From: JAAZAI01 sp050942875
Lineage (GTDB): Bacteria; Verrucomicrobiota; Kiritimatiellia; RFP12; UBA3636
NCBI GenBank assembly: GCA_050942875.1
Contig: JBMNOD010000052.1
Coordinates: 1-25,101, forward strand
Length of the DNA: 25,101 bases
Direction: 5' to 3'
The position numbers and the translations under genes were made by a program. Each line of letters begins with the position of its first letter. Position 1 is the stretch's first letter. Positions 1-7,260 of this stretch are shown piece by piece. The notes beneath the pieces are model-generated. The model worked only from the letters and a program-made list of their open reading frames with translations. It made no database searches and was not told where the DNA came from.

Positions 1-330
1 AGGGTGAGTGAGGGCGGTTGGGTTCGCGTGGGGTCGGGCGTTTTTGCAATGGACGGGGACTCTGCCCCGAACCCCCGGCCGAGGCGCGCCGCGCTTGGGG
101 GCCGACGGCGCGAGGGTGAGTGAGGGCGGTTGGGTTCGCGTGGGGTCGGGCGTTTTTGCAATGGACGGGGACTCTGCCCCGAACCCCCGGCCGAGGCGCG
201 CCGCGCTTGGGCGCGGGCGGCGCGAGGGTGAGTGAGGGCGGTTGGGTTCGCGTGGGGTCGGGCGTTTTTGCAATGGACGGGGACTCTGCCCCGAACCCCC
301 GGCCGAGGCGCGCCGCGCTTGGGCGCGGGC
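1..330. repeat. 112-bp tandem repeat, three copies
   Basis: Copies start at 1, 113 and 225 and are almost identical; they differ mainly in the GC-rich last 20 bases of each unit. The third copy loses similarity after about 330, and the short piece GAGGCGCGCCGCGCT recurs once more at 419-433. The array reaches the window edge, so its true copy number is unknown. Because 112 is not a multiple of three, the reading frame shifts at every copy. The ATG-initiated frames inside it are therefore unlikely to encode protein. No gene is visible here. Confidence 0.95.
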
Positions 331-602
331 GAGGGGTGTGTGGCGCGAAGCAGGTAGGGCGACGCCGTCCCGGCTAGCCGCATTGCCTCTGCCTCGTTGC
401 CTAGTCCATTCGCCTTCCGAGGCGCGCCGCGCTGAAATCCATGATCGGGCTGATCCGACTGATCCAATCCCTGGCCACTAGCCGCTAAAATCGACAAAGC
501 TCGACAAAGTTACCTTTCGGCCCTCATTCGTAATTTGTAATTCGTAATCCGTAATTTCAACAACCCCCAGCCAACACTCCTCTCTCCTCTCCCTCCTCAC
601 TG
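331..602. other. non-coding gap with GACAAAG copies and a heptamer array
   Basis: No convincing gene is seen. At 491-509 there are two copies of CGACAAAG, a motif that recurs at 14138-14300 and 16410-16515. At 477-487 there is CTAGCCGCTA, the reverse complement of the TAGCGGCTAG sequence found after secY and after the glycosidase gene. A clean heptamer array follows at 526-557. Confidence 0.7.
526..557. repeat. heptamer array ATTYGTA, four units
   Basis: The units ATTCGTA, ATTTGTA, ATTCGTA and ATCCGTA follow each other with a strict 7-bp period. The period matches the other heptamer arrays in this window although the sequence does not. They resemble the short tandemly repeated repetitive (STRR) heptamers known from cyanobacterial genomes. 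Confidence 0.8.
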
Positions 603-652
603 AATTTCGCGGTTTTCCGGGGGCGGGATCGCCGCCTGGAAACCGCGAAATT
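603..652. terminator. long hairpin upstream of rpsL (terminator or leader structure)
   Basis: A perfect 13-bp outer stem pairs 603-615 with 640-652. An inner stem pairs GGCGG (622-626) with CCGCC (632-636) around a 5-base loop. TTTTC partly follows. It lies just upstream of the probable rpsL -35 element, so the simplest reading is a terminator insulating the ribosomal cluster from upstream transcription. A palindromic repeat is also possible. Confidence 0.65.
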
Positions 653-658
653 TTCTGC

Positions 659-688
659 TTGCATTCCTCCGCCGAGATATGGTAGTCT
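659..688 (+). promoter_or_regulatory. probable promoter of the rpsL cluster
   Basis: TTGCAT (659-664) and TAGTCT (683-688) are 18 bp apart. An alternative -10 is TATGGT at 678-683. The same TTGC-type -35 with a 17-18 bp spacer is seen upstream of the lipoprotein, RRM and glycosidase genes. Transcription would start about 29 bases before the rpsL ATG. Confidence 0.5.
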
Positions 689-723
689 CAACGTTCCTTG
701 CAAAGATCAGGATCAATATCACT

Positions 724-1107
724 ATGCCCACAATCAATCAGCTTGTCAGAAAAGGCAGGACTCAGTTCAAGTACAAGAGCAAGTCGCCTGCACTGAAGAA
801 CTGCCCCCAGCGGCGCGGGGTCTGTCTCCTTGTGAAGACCCAGACGCCGAAGAAGCCGAACTCGGCGTTGCGCAAAGTCTGCCGCGTGCGTCTGACCACC
901 GGCCATGAAGTGACGGCCTACATCGGGGGCGAAGGCCACAACCTCCAGGAGCACAGCGTCGTGCTGGTGCGCGGCGGCCGGGTGGCCGACCTTCCCGGCG
1001 TGCGCTACCATGTGGTGCGCGGCGCGTTGGACTGCCTGGGCGTGAACAATCGGAAGAAGAGCCGTTCGAAGTACGGCGTGAAGCGTCCCAAGGCCGGCGC
1101 GAAGTAA
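724..1107 (+). CDS. rpsL: 30S ribosomal protein S12
   Basis: S12 sits at the decoding centre of the 30S subunit and helps set tRNA selection accuracy; it is also the streptomycin-resistance locus. The 127 residues match the family length. I chose the ATG at 724 over the upstream ATG at 679 because the family N-terminus MPTINQLVRKGR begins here and AGGA lies at 709-712. The decoding loop TPKKPNSALRKVCRV (41-55) is intact. Oddly, the second decoding loop reads GGRVADLPGVRYH, with Ala at residue 88 (codon 985-987) where Lys is nearly universal. Asp89, the residue RimO methylthiolates in E. coli, is kept. First gene of the str-type cluster, 15 bases before rpsG. Confidence 0.97.
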   Translation: MPTINQLVRKGRTQFKYKSKSPALKNCPQRRGVCLLVKTQTPKKPNSALRKVCRVRLTTGHEVTAYIGGEGHNLQEHSVVLVRGGRVADLPGVRYHVVRGALDCLGVNNRKKSRSKYGVKRPKAGAK

Positions 1108-1122
1108 TCGGAGTCTCCATCC

Positions 1123-1596
1123 ATGTCAAGAAGACGCAAGACAGTCAAACGCCCCCCCAAGATCGATCCCAAGTACGGGAGCGAGCTCGTGGCGAACATG
1201 ATCAACTACCTCATGCGGTCGGGCAAGAAGACGATCGCGGAGACGATCGTCTATGGCGCGATCGAGGAAATCGGCCGCAAGGTCGAGGGCGAGGATCCCC
1301 TCGAGGTCGTGAACAAGGCCGTGAACAACATGAAGCCGCGCGTGGAGGTGAAGAGCCGCCGCGTCGGTGGTTCGACGTACCAGGTTCCGGTCGAGATCAA
1401 GCCGCACCGGCAGCTTGCGCTTGCGCTTCGCTGGCTGACGCAGTACGCGTCGGGCCGCCGGGGCGTGGGCATGCCCAAGGCCGTGGCGCTGGAGCTCCTG
1501 GATGCGTACAACAACCAGGGCAACATCATCAAGAAGCGCGACGACACGCACAAGATGGCCCAGGCCAACAAGGCCTTCGCGCATTACGCGTGGTAG
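1123..1596 (+). CDS. rpsG: 30S ribosomal protein S7
   Basis: S7 nucleates assembly of the 16S rRNA 3' domain and lines the E site. The 157 residues are normal for the short bacterial form. It opens with SRRRKTVKRPPKIDPKYGS and ends in AFAHYAW, close to the usual AFAHYRW tail. The ATG at 1123 has GGAG at 1110-1113. It follows rpsL by 15 bases. A hairpin with a T-run (1636-1668) separates it from fusA, so rpsL-rpsG may be expressed partly independently of what follows. Confidence 0.97.
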   Translation: MSRRRKTVKRPPKIDPKYGSELVANMINYLMRSGKKTIAETIVYGAIEEIGRKVEGEDPLEVVNKAVNNMKPRVEVKSRRVGGSTYQVPVEIKPHRQLALALRWLTQYASGRRGVGMPKAVALELLDAYNNQGNIIKKRDDTHKMAQANKAFAHYAW

Positions 1597-1635
1597 GTGT
1601 CGGCGGGCGGGCCGAGGCTCGCCCCTCCCGGCGTC

Positions 1636-1668
1636 GGCGCGGGTGCGCCCGCGCCTTTCCCGTTTTTT
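1636..1668 (+). terminator. terminator-like hairpin between rpsG and fusA
   Basis: GGCGCGGG (1636-1643) pairs perfectly with CCCGCGCC (1648-1655) around a TGCG loop, followed by TTTCCCGTTTTTT. It looks like an intrinsic terminator or attenuator inside the str-type cluster. The segment just before it (about 1612-1640) resembles, in reverse complement, a GGGAGGGGCGAGC sequence near 15902, so part of the gap may be a dispersed repeat. Confidence 0.65.
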
Positions 1669-1674
1669 CGTTCT

Positions 1675-1680
1675 TTGACA
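1675..1680 (+). promoter_or_regulatory. possible -35 element for fusA
   Basis: A perfect TTGACA lies just downstream of the rpsG/fusA hairpin. I see no good -10 at 16-18 bp spacing, so a separate fusA promoter is only suggested. Confidence 0.3.
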
Positions 1681-1721
1681 ATTCAATCTCGTAGTCAGGG
1701 TTTTCCCGGAAAGTTTTATTT

Positions 1722-3845
1722 GTGGCAACGGATGCTTCAACCAAAGGCAAGAGCAAGGGCGACGCGCAGGACGCGGGTCGCTCCCATGCGATTGCGGATG
1801 TGAGGAACATCGGCATCATTGCGCACATCGACGCCGGGAAGACGACGGTTTCCGAGCGGATCCTCTACTACGCCGGGATCGTCCACAAACTCGGGGAGGT
1901 GCATGAAGGCACCGCCACGATGGACTGGATGATCCAGGAGCGCGAGCGGGGGATCACGATCACGTCCGCGGCGACGACCTGCGAATGGCAGGGGCGCCAG
2001 GTGAACTTGATCGACACGCCGGGGCATGTGGACTTCACCGTGGAAGTCGAGCGCGCGCTGCGCGTGCTGGATGGCGCGGTGGGCGTCTTCTGCGCCGTGG
2101 GCGGCGTCCAGCCGCAGTCGGAGACCGTTTGGAGACAGGCCAACCGCTACCGCGTGCCGCGCATCGCGTTCGTCAACAAGATGGATCGCATCGGCGCGGA
2201 CTTCGCCCGCGTCGTCGAGGAGATGCGGGGCCGGCTCGGCGCCAACGCCGTGCCGATCCAGCTTCCGATCGGCGCTTCGGAGACTTTCGAAGGGGCGATC
2301 GACTTGATCGCGATGAAGGCCGTGACGTACCGCGCGGACGATCTGGGCGAGCATCCCGTCGCCTCGGAGATTCCGTCCGGTTTGCTCGGCGAGGCGCAGG
2401 CGGCGCGCGAGGCGCTGGTCGAGGCGGTCGCCGAGGCCGACGAGGCCGCGGGCGACGCCTACCTTTCCGGCGAGCCGCTGGACGAGGCGCTGCTGCATGC
2501 GGCGATCCGTCGGGCGGTGGTGGCGAACAAGCTCGTGCCGGTCCTTTGCGGGTCGGCGCTTCGCAACAAGGGCGTCCAGCCGCTGCTGGACGCGGTGGCG
2601 CGGTATCTGCCGTCGCCGCTGGACGTGCCGCCGGTGTCGGGTCTCGAGATCCGCACGGGCGCGACCGTCGAGCGGAAGGCGTCGGACGACGAGCCTCTGG
2701 CCGCACTGGTTTTCAAGGTGGCGACGGATGCGTACCTGGGTCGTCTGCTGTACGTGCGCGTGTACTCCGGCAAGCTTCGCAAGGGGATGAACGTCTACAA
2801 TCCCCGGACGAAGACGCGGGAGCGCGTGGGTCGGCTGATCCGGATGCATGCGAACAGCCAGACGGACACGGAAGCGATTTTCAGCGGCGAGATCGGCGTG
2901 GCGCCCGCCCTCGTGAAGTTCACGACGGGCGACACCCTTTGCGCCGAGCAGGCGCAGATCGCGCTTGATCGGATCGAGTTTCCGGAGCCGGTGATGTTCA
3001 TGGCGATCGAGCCGAGGAGCCGGGCCGACAAGGACAAGCTCGAGGAGGCGCTGCAATTGCTCTCCGACGAGGATCCCACATGTCGGATTCGGGTCGACGG
3101 CGAGACCGGCCAGACGATCATGAGCGGCATGGGCGAGCTGCACCTCGAGATCCTTCGGGACAGGCTCCTTCGGGAGTTCAAGGTGCCGGCGAACGTCGGC
3201 AAGCCGATGGTCTCCTACTACGAGACAGTCACCGGAAGCGCGGACGGGCTTTGCACGTTCGACCGCGAGTTCGGTGGCAAACGCCAGGCGGCGACCGTGG
3301 GTCTCCACGTGTCCGCGGGGGCGCGGGGCAAAGGCAACATCATCGAGGTGAAGCCGCCCCGGAACACCGTGCCGCCTGAGTTCTGGGCGTCCATCGAGCA
3401 GGGCGTCCGGGACGCGCTTCAAACAGGCGTGCTGGCCCGCTATCCGATGCAGGACGTCGTCGTCCGCATCACCGGCGGTGGAATCCTCGACAACGATTCC
3501 GCAACCGAGATGGCGTTCCGCACCGCCGCAATCATGGCGTTTCGGGAAGCCGCCCTGGCGGCCGGACCGGAACTGCTCGAGCCAATCATGGCCGTCGAAC
3601 TTGTGGCACCGCCGGAATTCACCGGCGACCTCATGGGCGACATGAACGGGCGCCGAGGCCAGGTCCGCGAGATGCACATGCGTGGTGACATGCAGGTCGT
3701 CGAGGCGGATGTGCCGCTGGCAGAGCTTTTCGGGTATTCAACGGCGATCCGTTCGCTTTCACGGGGCAGGGCCTCCTACTCCATGGAACCGGAACAGTTC
3801 GCGGTGGTTCCCCGGGCTGTCAAAGAGACCATATTGAGAAATTGA
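1722..3845 (+). CDS. fusA: elongation factor G, divergent, recycling-type domain IV
   Basis: A 707-residue translational GTPase with the G motifs AHIDAGKT (34-41), RGITITSAATT, DTPGHVDF and NKMD, and the full five-domain EF-G length. The GTG start at 1722 has GGA at 1708-1710 and adds about 18 residues before the usual N-terminus. Domain IV is unusual. The canonical QSGGRGQYGHV loop is replaced by DREFGGKRQAATV (514-526). The tip normally written GSYHDVDSSE reads GGGILDNDSATE (585-596), with Leu589 in place of the translocation histidine. Both features recall mitochondrial EF-G2 and the spdEFG2 class, which act in ribosome recycling. The G domain looks fully functional. It sits 16 bases before rpsJ with no tuf between. 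A second, canonical EF-G elsewhere is predicted. EF-G family membership is certain; the subtype is inference. Confidence 0.95.
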   Translation: MATDASTKGKSKGDAQDAGRSHAIADVRNIGIIAHIDAGKTTVSERILYYAGIVHKLGEVHEGTATMDWMIQERERGITITSAATTCEWQGRQVNLIDTPGHVDFTVEVERALRVLDGAVGVFCAVGGVQPQSETVWRQANRYRVPRIAFVNKMDRIGADFARVVEEMRGRLGANAVPIQLPIGASETFEGAIDLIAMKAVTYRADDLGEHPVASEIPSGLLGEAQAAREALVEAVAEADEAAGDAYLSGEPLDEALLHAAIRRAVVANKLVPVLCGSALRNKGVQPLLDAVARYLPSPLDVPPVSGLEIRTGATVERKASDDEPLAALVFKVATDAYLGRLLYVRVYSGKLRKGMNVYNPRTKTRERVGRLIRMHANSQTDTEAIFSGEIGVAPALVKFTTGDTLCAEQAQIALDRIEFPEPVMFMAIEPRSRADKDKLEEALQLLSDEDPTCRIRVDGETGQTIMSGMGELHLEILRDRLLREFKVPANVGKPMVSYYETVTGSADGLCTFDREFGGKRQAATVGLHVSAGARGKGNIIEVKPPRNTVPPEFWASIEQGVRDALQTGVLARYPMQDVVVRITGGGILDNDSATEMAFRTAAIMAFREAALAAGPELLEPIMAVELVAPPEFTGDLMGDMNGRRGQVREMHMRGDMQVVEADVPLAELFGYSTAIRSLSRGRASYSMEPEQFAVVPRAVKETILRN

Positions 3846-3860
3846 ACAGGTAACGATGTC

Positions 3861-4169
3861 ATGCAGAGTCAACGCATAAGAATTCGGATGCAGGCCTACG
3901 ATCACAGGGTTCTCGACCAGGCTGTGACGGAGATCGTCGAAACGGCGCGCGGGACGGGCTCCCAGGTTGTGGGGCCGGTTCCCCTCCCGACGCGCATCGA
4001 GCGGTTCACGGTGAACCGCAGCCCCCACGTGGACAAGAAGTCCATGGATCAGTTCGAGATGCGCACCCACAAGCGCCTTCTCGACATCGTGGGCCCCACG
4101 GCGAAGACGGTGGACGAGCTGAAGAAGCTCAACCTCCCGGCCGGCGTGGACATCACCATCAAGATTTGA
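3861..4169 (+). CDS. rpsJ: 30S ribosomal protein S10
   Basis: S10 (NusE) belongs to the 30S head and also works with NusB in antitermination. The 102 residues match the family, with the N-terminal QRIRIRMQAYDHRVLDQ and the conserved segment RFTVNRSPHVDKKSMDQFE. The ATG at 3861 has AGG at 3848-3850; another ATG at 3856 is out of frame. It follows fusA by 15 bases, so the S10 and str clusters are joined. It is the first gene of the S10 segment. Confidence 0.97.
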   Translation: MQSQRIRIRMQAYDHRVLDQAVTEIVETARGTGSQVVGPVPLPTRIERFTVNRSPHVDKKSMDQFEMRTHKRLLDIVGPTAKTVDELKKLNLPAGVDITIKI

Positions 4170-4179
4170 GGTACCCATC

Positions 4180-4821
4180 ATGGAAGGCTTGATTGGAAGA
4201 AAAGTTGGAATGACCCAGGTTTGGGACAAGGACGGCGTCCGCGTCTCCGTGACGGTCATTGAAGCGGGGCCGTGCCCCGTGGTCCAGGTGAAGACGGCGG
4301 AGCGCGACGGCTACGAGGCCGTCCAGCTCGGCTGGGCGCCGCAGAAGGCGTCGCGGCTCTCGAAGGCCGAGGTCGGGCATTGCGCCAAGGCCGGTCTCGA
4401 GACGCCGGTGCGCGTGCTGCGCGAGTTCAAGGCCGACGCGGGCGCGGAGGTCAAGGCAGGCGACGTGTTCGACGTGTCGATCTTCGACGGCGTCGGGCAT
4501 GTGGACGTGATCGGCACGGGCAAGGGCCGCGGGTTCCAGGGCGTGGTGAAGCGCCATGGCTTCGCGGGCGGCCCGCAGACGCACGGCGGCCACGTCAAGC
4601 GCCGTCCGGGCTCCATCGGCGCCCGCCAGGACCCGGGCAAGATCGAGAAGGGCCACCCGATGCCGGGCCGCATGGGCGCGCGTCGCGTGACCACGCAGAA
4701 CCTGGCGGTGGTGCAGGTGCGTCCCGAGCAGAACCTGATTTTGGTCCGCGGCGCGGTCCCGGGGCCGAACGGCGGTCTGGTCATCGTCCGCAAGGCAATC
4801 AAGAAGGCGGTGAAGGCATAA
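4180..4821 (+). CDS. rplC: 50S ribosomal protein L3
   Basis: L3 is an early 50S assembly protein whose loop reaches towards the peptidyl-transferase centre. The 213 residues fit the family. It starts GLIGRKVGMTQVW and carries the loop segment THGGHVKRRPGSIGA and then MPGRMGARRVTTQNL. GAGG lies at 4167-4170 before the ATG. Its TAA stop shares one base with the rplD ATG, which suggests translational coupling. Confidence 0.97.
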   Translation: MEGLIGRKVGMTQVWDKDGVRVSVTVIEAGPCPVVQVKTAERDGYEAVQLGWAPQKASRLSKAEVGHCAKAGLETPVRVLREFKADAGAEVKAGDVFDVSIFDGVGHVDVIGTGKGRGFQGVVKRHGFAGGPQTHGGHVKRRPGSIGARQDPGKIEKGHPMPGRMGARRVTTQNLAVVQVRPEQNLILVRGAVPGPNGGLVIVRKAIKKAVKA

Positions 4822-5468
4822 TGGCAACGATCAAGATTTACGGCCGCGACGGCCGAGATGCCGGCGAAATCGAAGTCGCCGACGAGATGCTGGTCCTCGA
4901 CCGGGGCGAACAGGCGGTCCGCGACGCCGTTGTGGCGCGCAACGCGTCCTTCCGCGCCGGCACGGCGTCCACCCTGAGCAAGGGCGAGGTCGCCGGCTCG
5001 AACAAGAAGCCCTGGCGCCAGAAGGGCACGGGCCGCGCCCGCGCCGGCTACCGGCAGTCGCCGGTGTGGCGCGGCGGCGGCGTGGCGTTCGGCCCCCGTC
5101 CCCGCGACTACACGCTCAAGGTGAACAAGAAGGTCGTGCGCCTGGCGTTCCGCCGCGCGCTCAGCGAGCGCATCGCCAATGGCGACGTGAAGCTGGTGGA
5201 CGACCTGAGCATGGCGGCCCCGAAGACGAAGGAGCTGAAGGCGACGCTCGAGGCGCTCGGCGCCCCGTCCGCGCTCATTGTGCTCCCCGCATGGGACGAC
5301 AACGTGCTGTTGAGCGCCCGCAACCTTCCCGGCGTGGAAGTGACGACGTCGCGCAACTGCAGCGTCTATCAAGTGCTCCGCTACCCCGCCGTGGTCATGA
5401 CCACGGGCGCCTGGGAGCAGATCAAGGACCGGCTCGCCGGCGAGAACACACAGGAGACTGTGGCATGA
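4821..5468 (+). CDS. rplD: 50S ribosomal protein L4
   Basis: L4 lines the nascent-peptide exit tunnel, and in E. coli it autoregulates the S10 operon. The 215 residues include the signature KKPWRQKGTGRARAGYRQSP and WRGGGVAFGPRPRDY of the tunnel loop. The ATG overlaps the rplC stop by one base and the TGA overlaps the rplW ATG (ATGA), so it is coupled on both sides. I saw no obvious S10-leader structure upstream of rpsJ. Confidence 0.96.
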   Translation: MATIKIYGRDGRDAGEIEVADEMLVLDRGEQAVRDAVVARNASFRAGTASTLSKGEVAGSNKKPWRQKGTGRARAGYRQSPVWRGGGVAFGPRPRDYTLKVNKKVVRLAFRRALSERIANGDVKLVDDLSMAAPKTKELKATLEALGAPSALIVLPAWDDNVLLSARNLPGVEVTTSRNCSVYQVLRYPAVVMTTGAWEQIKDRLAGENTQETVA

Positions 5469-5746
5469 AGCATGTGAACGACATCATCAAGGGCATCATC
5501 ACAACCGAGAAGGGCACGGCGCTTCAGGAGCAGAACCGCTACATGCTGCGCGTGGCCAAGGCCGCGAACAAGATCGAGATCAAGAAGGCGGTCGAAGACC
5601 TCTTCAACGTCACGGTCCTTGCGGTCAACACCCAGAACTACGACGGCGTGAACAAGGTGCTTCGCAACCGCCGCACCGTGAAGACCCCGGATTGGAAGCG
5701 CGCGATCGTCACCCTCAAGCCCGGCGACCAGATCGATCCGCTGTAG
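5465..5746 (+). CDS. rplW: 50S ribosomal protein L23
   Basis: L23 sits at the tunnel exit and docks SRP, trigger factor and SecY. The 93 residues fit the bacterial family: DIIKGIITTEKGTALQEQNRY at the start, KIEIKKAVEDLFNVTVLAVNT in the middle, and a long basic loop ending in RRTVKTPDWKRAIVTLKPG. The start is the ATG in the ATGA overlap with rplD. Confidence 0.96.
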   Translation: MKHVNDIIKGIITTEKGTALQEQNRYMLRVAKAANKIEIKKAVEDLFNVTVLAVNTQNYDGVNKVLRNRRTVKTPDWKRAIVTLKPGDQIDPL

Positions 5747-5777
5747 GCGGTTCGTCAATCTACGGAGACTCCATACC

Positions 5778-6608
5778 ATGGGAATCAAATCTTACAAGCC
5801 TTACACGCCGAGCCGCCGCCATGCGACGGTGTCGTCGTTCGAGGAAATCACGAAGACCAGGCCCGAGCGCCGCCTGACGAAGGCGAAGAAGCGCAAGGCG
5901 GGTCGCGACAGCGCCGGCCGCATCGCGGTGCGCCATCGCGGCGGCGGCCACAAGCGCCGCTACCGCCTGGTCGATTTCGTCCGGAACAAGGTCGGCATCC
6001 CCGCCGTCGTCCAGGCGATCGAGTACGACCCCAACCGCACGGCGAACATCGCGCTGCTGGCGTACGTCGACGGCGAGAAGCGCTACATCCTCGCCCCCGA
6101 GGGCCTGACGGTGGGCATGAAGGTCGTTTCCGGGCCGGACGCCGAGCCCCAGGTGGGCAACTGCATGCCCCTCGCCCGGATTCCGCTCGGGCTGTCCGTC
6201 CACAACGTGGAGCTCGTTCCGGGCCGCGGCGGCAAGGTCGTGCGTTCGGCCGGCACCGGCGCGCAGGTCATGTCCCGCGACGGCTCGTGGGTGACGCTGC
6301 GCATGCCGTCCGGCGAGGAGCGTCGCTTCCATGCCGATTGCATGGCGACGATCGGCCAGGTCGGCAACGCCGACGCGGGCGGCATCCACCTCGGCAAGGC
6401 GGGCCGCAAGCGCTGGCTGGGCATCCGCCCGACGGTGCGCGGCGTCGCGATGAATCCGGTCGACCATCCGATGGGCGGCGGCGAAGGCCGCACCTCCGGC
6501 GGCGGCCCGGCCGTTTCGCCGTGGGGCCAGCTCGCGAAGGGCGGCAAGACGCGCAAGCCGAACAAGTCCTCGTCCCGTTTCATCGTCAAACGCAGAAAGA
6601 AGAAGTAA
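5778..6608 (+). CDS. rplB: 50S ribosomal protein L2
   Basis: L2 is a core 50S protein needed for subunit association and peptidyl transfer. Its 276 residues match the family. It begins GIKSYKPYTPSRRHATVS and has RHRGGGHKRRYR near residue 55. The catalytic-region motif reads NPVDHPMGGGEGRTSGGG, with Met where E. coli has a second His; I recall this variant from other bacteria, so I do not treat it as abnormal. The tail is basic. GGAGA precedes the ATG by about 9 bases. Confidence 0.97.
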   Translation: MGIKSYKPYTPSRRHATVSSFEEITKTRPERRLTKAKKRKAGRDSAGRIAVRHRGGGHKRRYRLVDFVRNKVGIPAVVQAIEYDPNRTANIALLAYVDGEKRYILAPEGLTVGMKVVSGPDAEPQVGNCMPLARIPLGLSVHNVELVPGRGGKVVRSAGTGAQVMSRDGSWVTLRMPSGEERRFHADCMATIGQVGNADAGGIHLGKAGRKRWLGIRPTVRGVAMNPVDHPMGGGEGRTSGGGPAVSPWGQLAKGGKTRKPNKSSSRFIVKRRKKK

Positions 6609-6614
6609 CGCGAT

Positions 6615-6893
6615 ATGTCACGCTCAATCAAAAAAGGCCCCTACGTTGACGCCTGCCTTTACAAGAAGGTGGAGGCGATGAACAAGTCCGGGCGCAAGGT
6701 GCCGATCAAGACCTGGTCGCGCCGCTCGATGATCGTCCCCGAGTTCGTCGGGCACACGTTTGCGATCCACAACGGCAAGCAGCACCTGCCGATCTTCATC
6801 ACGGAGAACATGGTGGGTCACCGTCTTGGCGAGTTCGCCCCGACCCGCACGTTCCGGCGGCACGGCTCGACGACCGACAAGGCGACGAAGTAG
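6615..6893 (+). CDS. rpsS: 30S ribosomal protein S19
   Basis: S19 pairs with S13 in the 30S head near the A site. The 92 residues are standard: SRSIKKGPYVDACLYKKV, then IKTWSRRSMIVPEFVGHTFAIHNGK and the GHRLGEFAPTRTFRRH motif. It starts 6 bases after the rplB stop. The ribosome binding site is weak, so coupled re-initiation from rplB is likely. Confidence 0.97.
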   Translation: MSRSIKKGPYVDACLYKKVEAMNKSGRKVPIKTWSRRSMIVPEFVGHTFAIHNGKQHLPIFITENMVGHRLGEFAPTRTFRRHGSTTDKATK

Positions 6894-6911
6894 GCGGCGG
6901 AGGACCAGTCA

Positions 6912-7250
6912 ATGGAAGTCAAGGCTATCAGCAAGAATGTCCGCATCTCGGCCTCGAAGGGCCGCGACATGGCTCGCGCCGTCGTCGGCAAGTCCGTTGC
7001 GGAAGCGCTCAAGATCACCGAGTTCAGCCCGCGCAAGGCGGCCGCCCTGCTCGGCAGGACGATCAAGTCGGCGGCGGCCAACGCCAGCCACAACTACAAC
7101 ATGGACGTCGACGAACTCGTCGTCTCCAAGGCGGTTTTCGATCAAGGCCCCAGCATGCGCCGCTACTGGCCGCGCGCTCGTGGTTCCGCCAGCCCGATTC
7201 AGAAACAGACGAGCCACATCACCGTGGTTCTCAGCGACGGTAGAGAATAA
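6912..7250 (+). CDS. rplV: 50S ribosomal protein L22
   Basis: L22 forms the tunnel constriction with L4. The 112 residues fit: N-terminal KNVRISASKGRDMARAVVGKS, the central SPRKAAALLGRTIKSAAANASHN, and the tunnel hairpin ending PRARGSASPIQKQTSHITVVLSD. A strong GGAGGA ribosome binding site lies about 8 bases before the ATG. Confidence 0.96.
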   Translation: MEVKAISKNVRISASKGRDMARAVVGKSVAEALKITEFSPRKAAALLGRTIKSAAANASHNYNMDVDELVVSKAVFDQGPSMRRYWPRARGSASPIQKQTSHITVVLSDGRE

Positions 7251-7260
7251 GGAGTAGCCC

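Noticed and set aside
8..481. Overlapping ATG frames in the 112-bp repeats
   Set aside because: Unit length is not a multiple of three, so the same DNA is read in all frames; no ribosome binding site or family resemblance.
679..723. Upstream ATG extending S12 by 15 residues
   Set aside because: It overlaps the probable -10 region and the family N-terminus begins at 724.
1737..3677. 646-codon open frame opposite fusA
   Set aside because: Antisense shadow caused by high third-position GC; rich in His/Arg/Asp with no fold-like pattern.
6424..6520. Met in the L2 motif DHPMGGGEG as a lost catalytic His
   Set aside because: The first His is kept, and I recall Met at this position in other bacteria.
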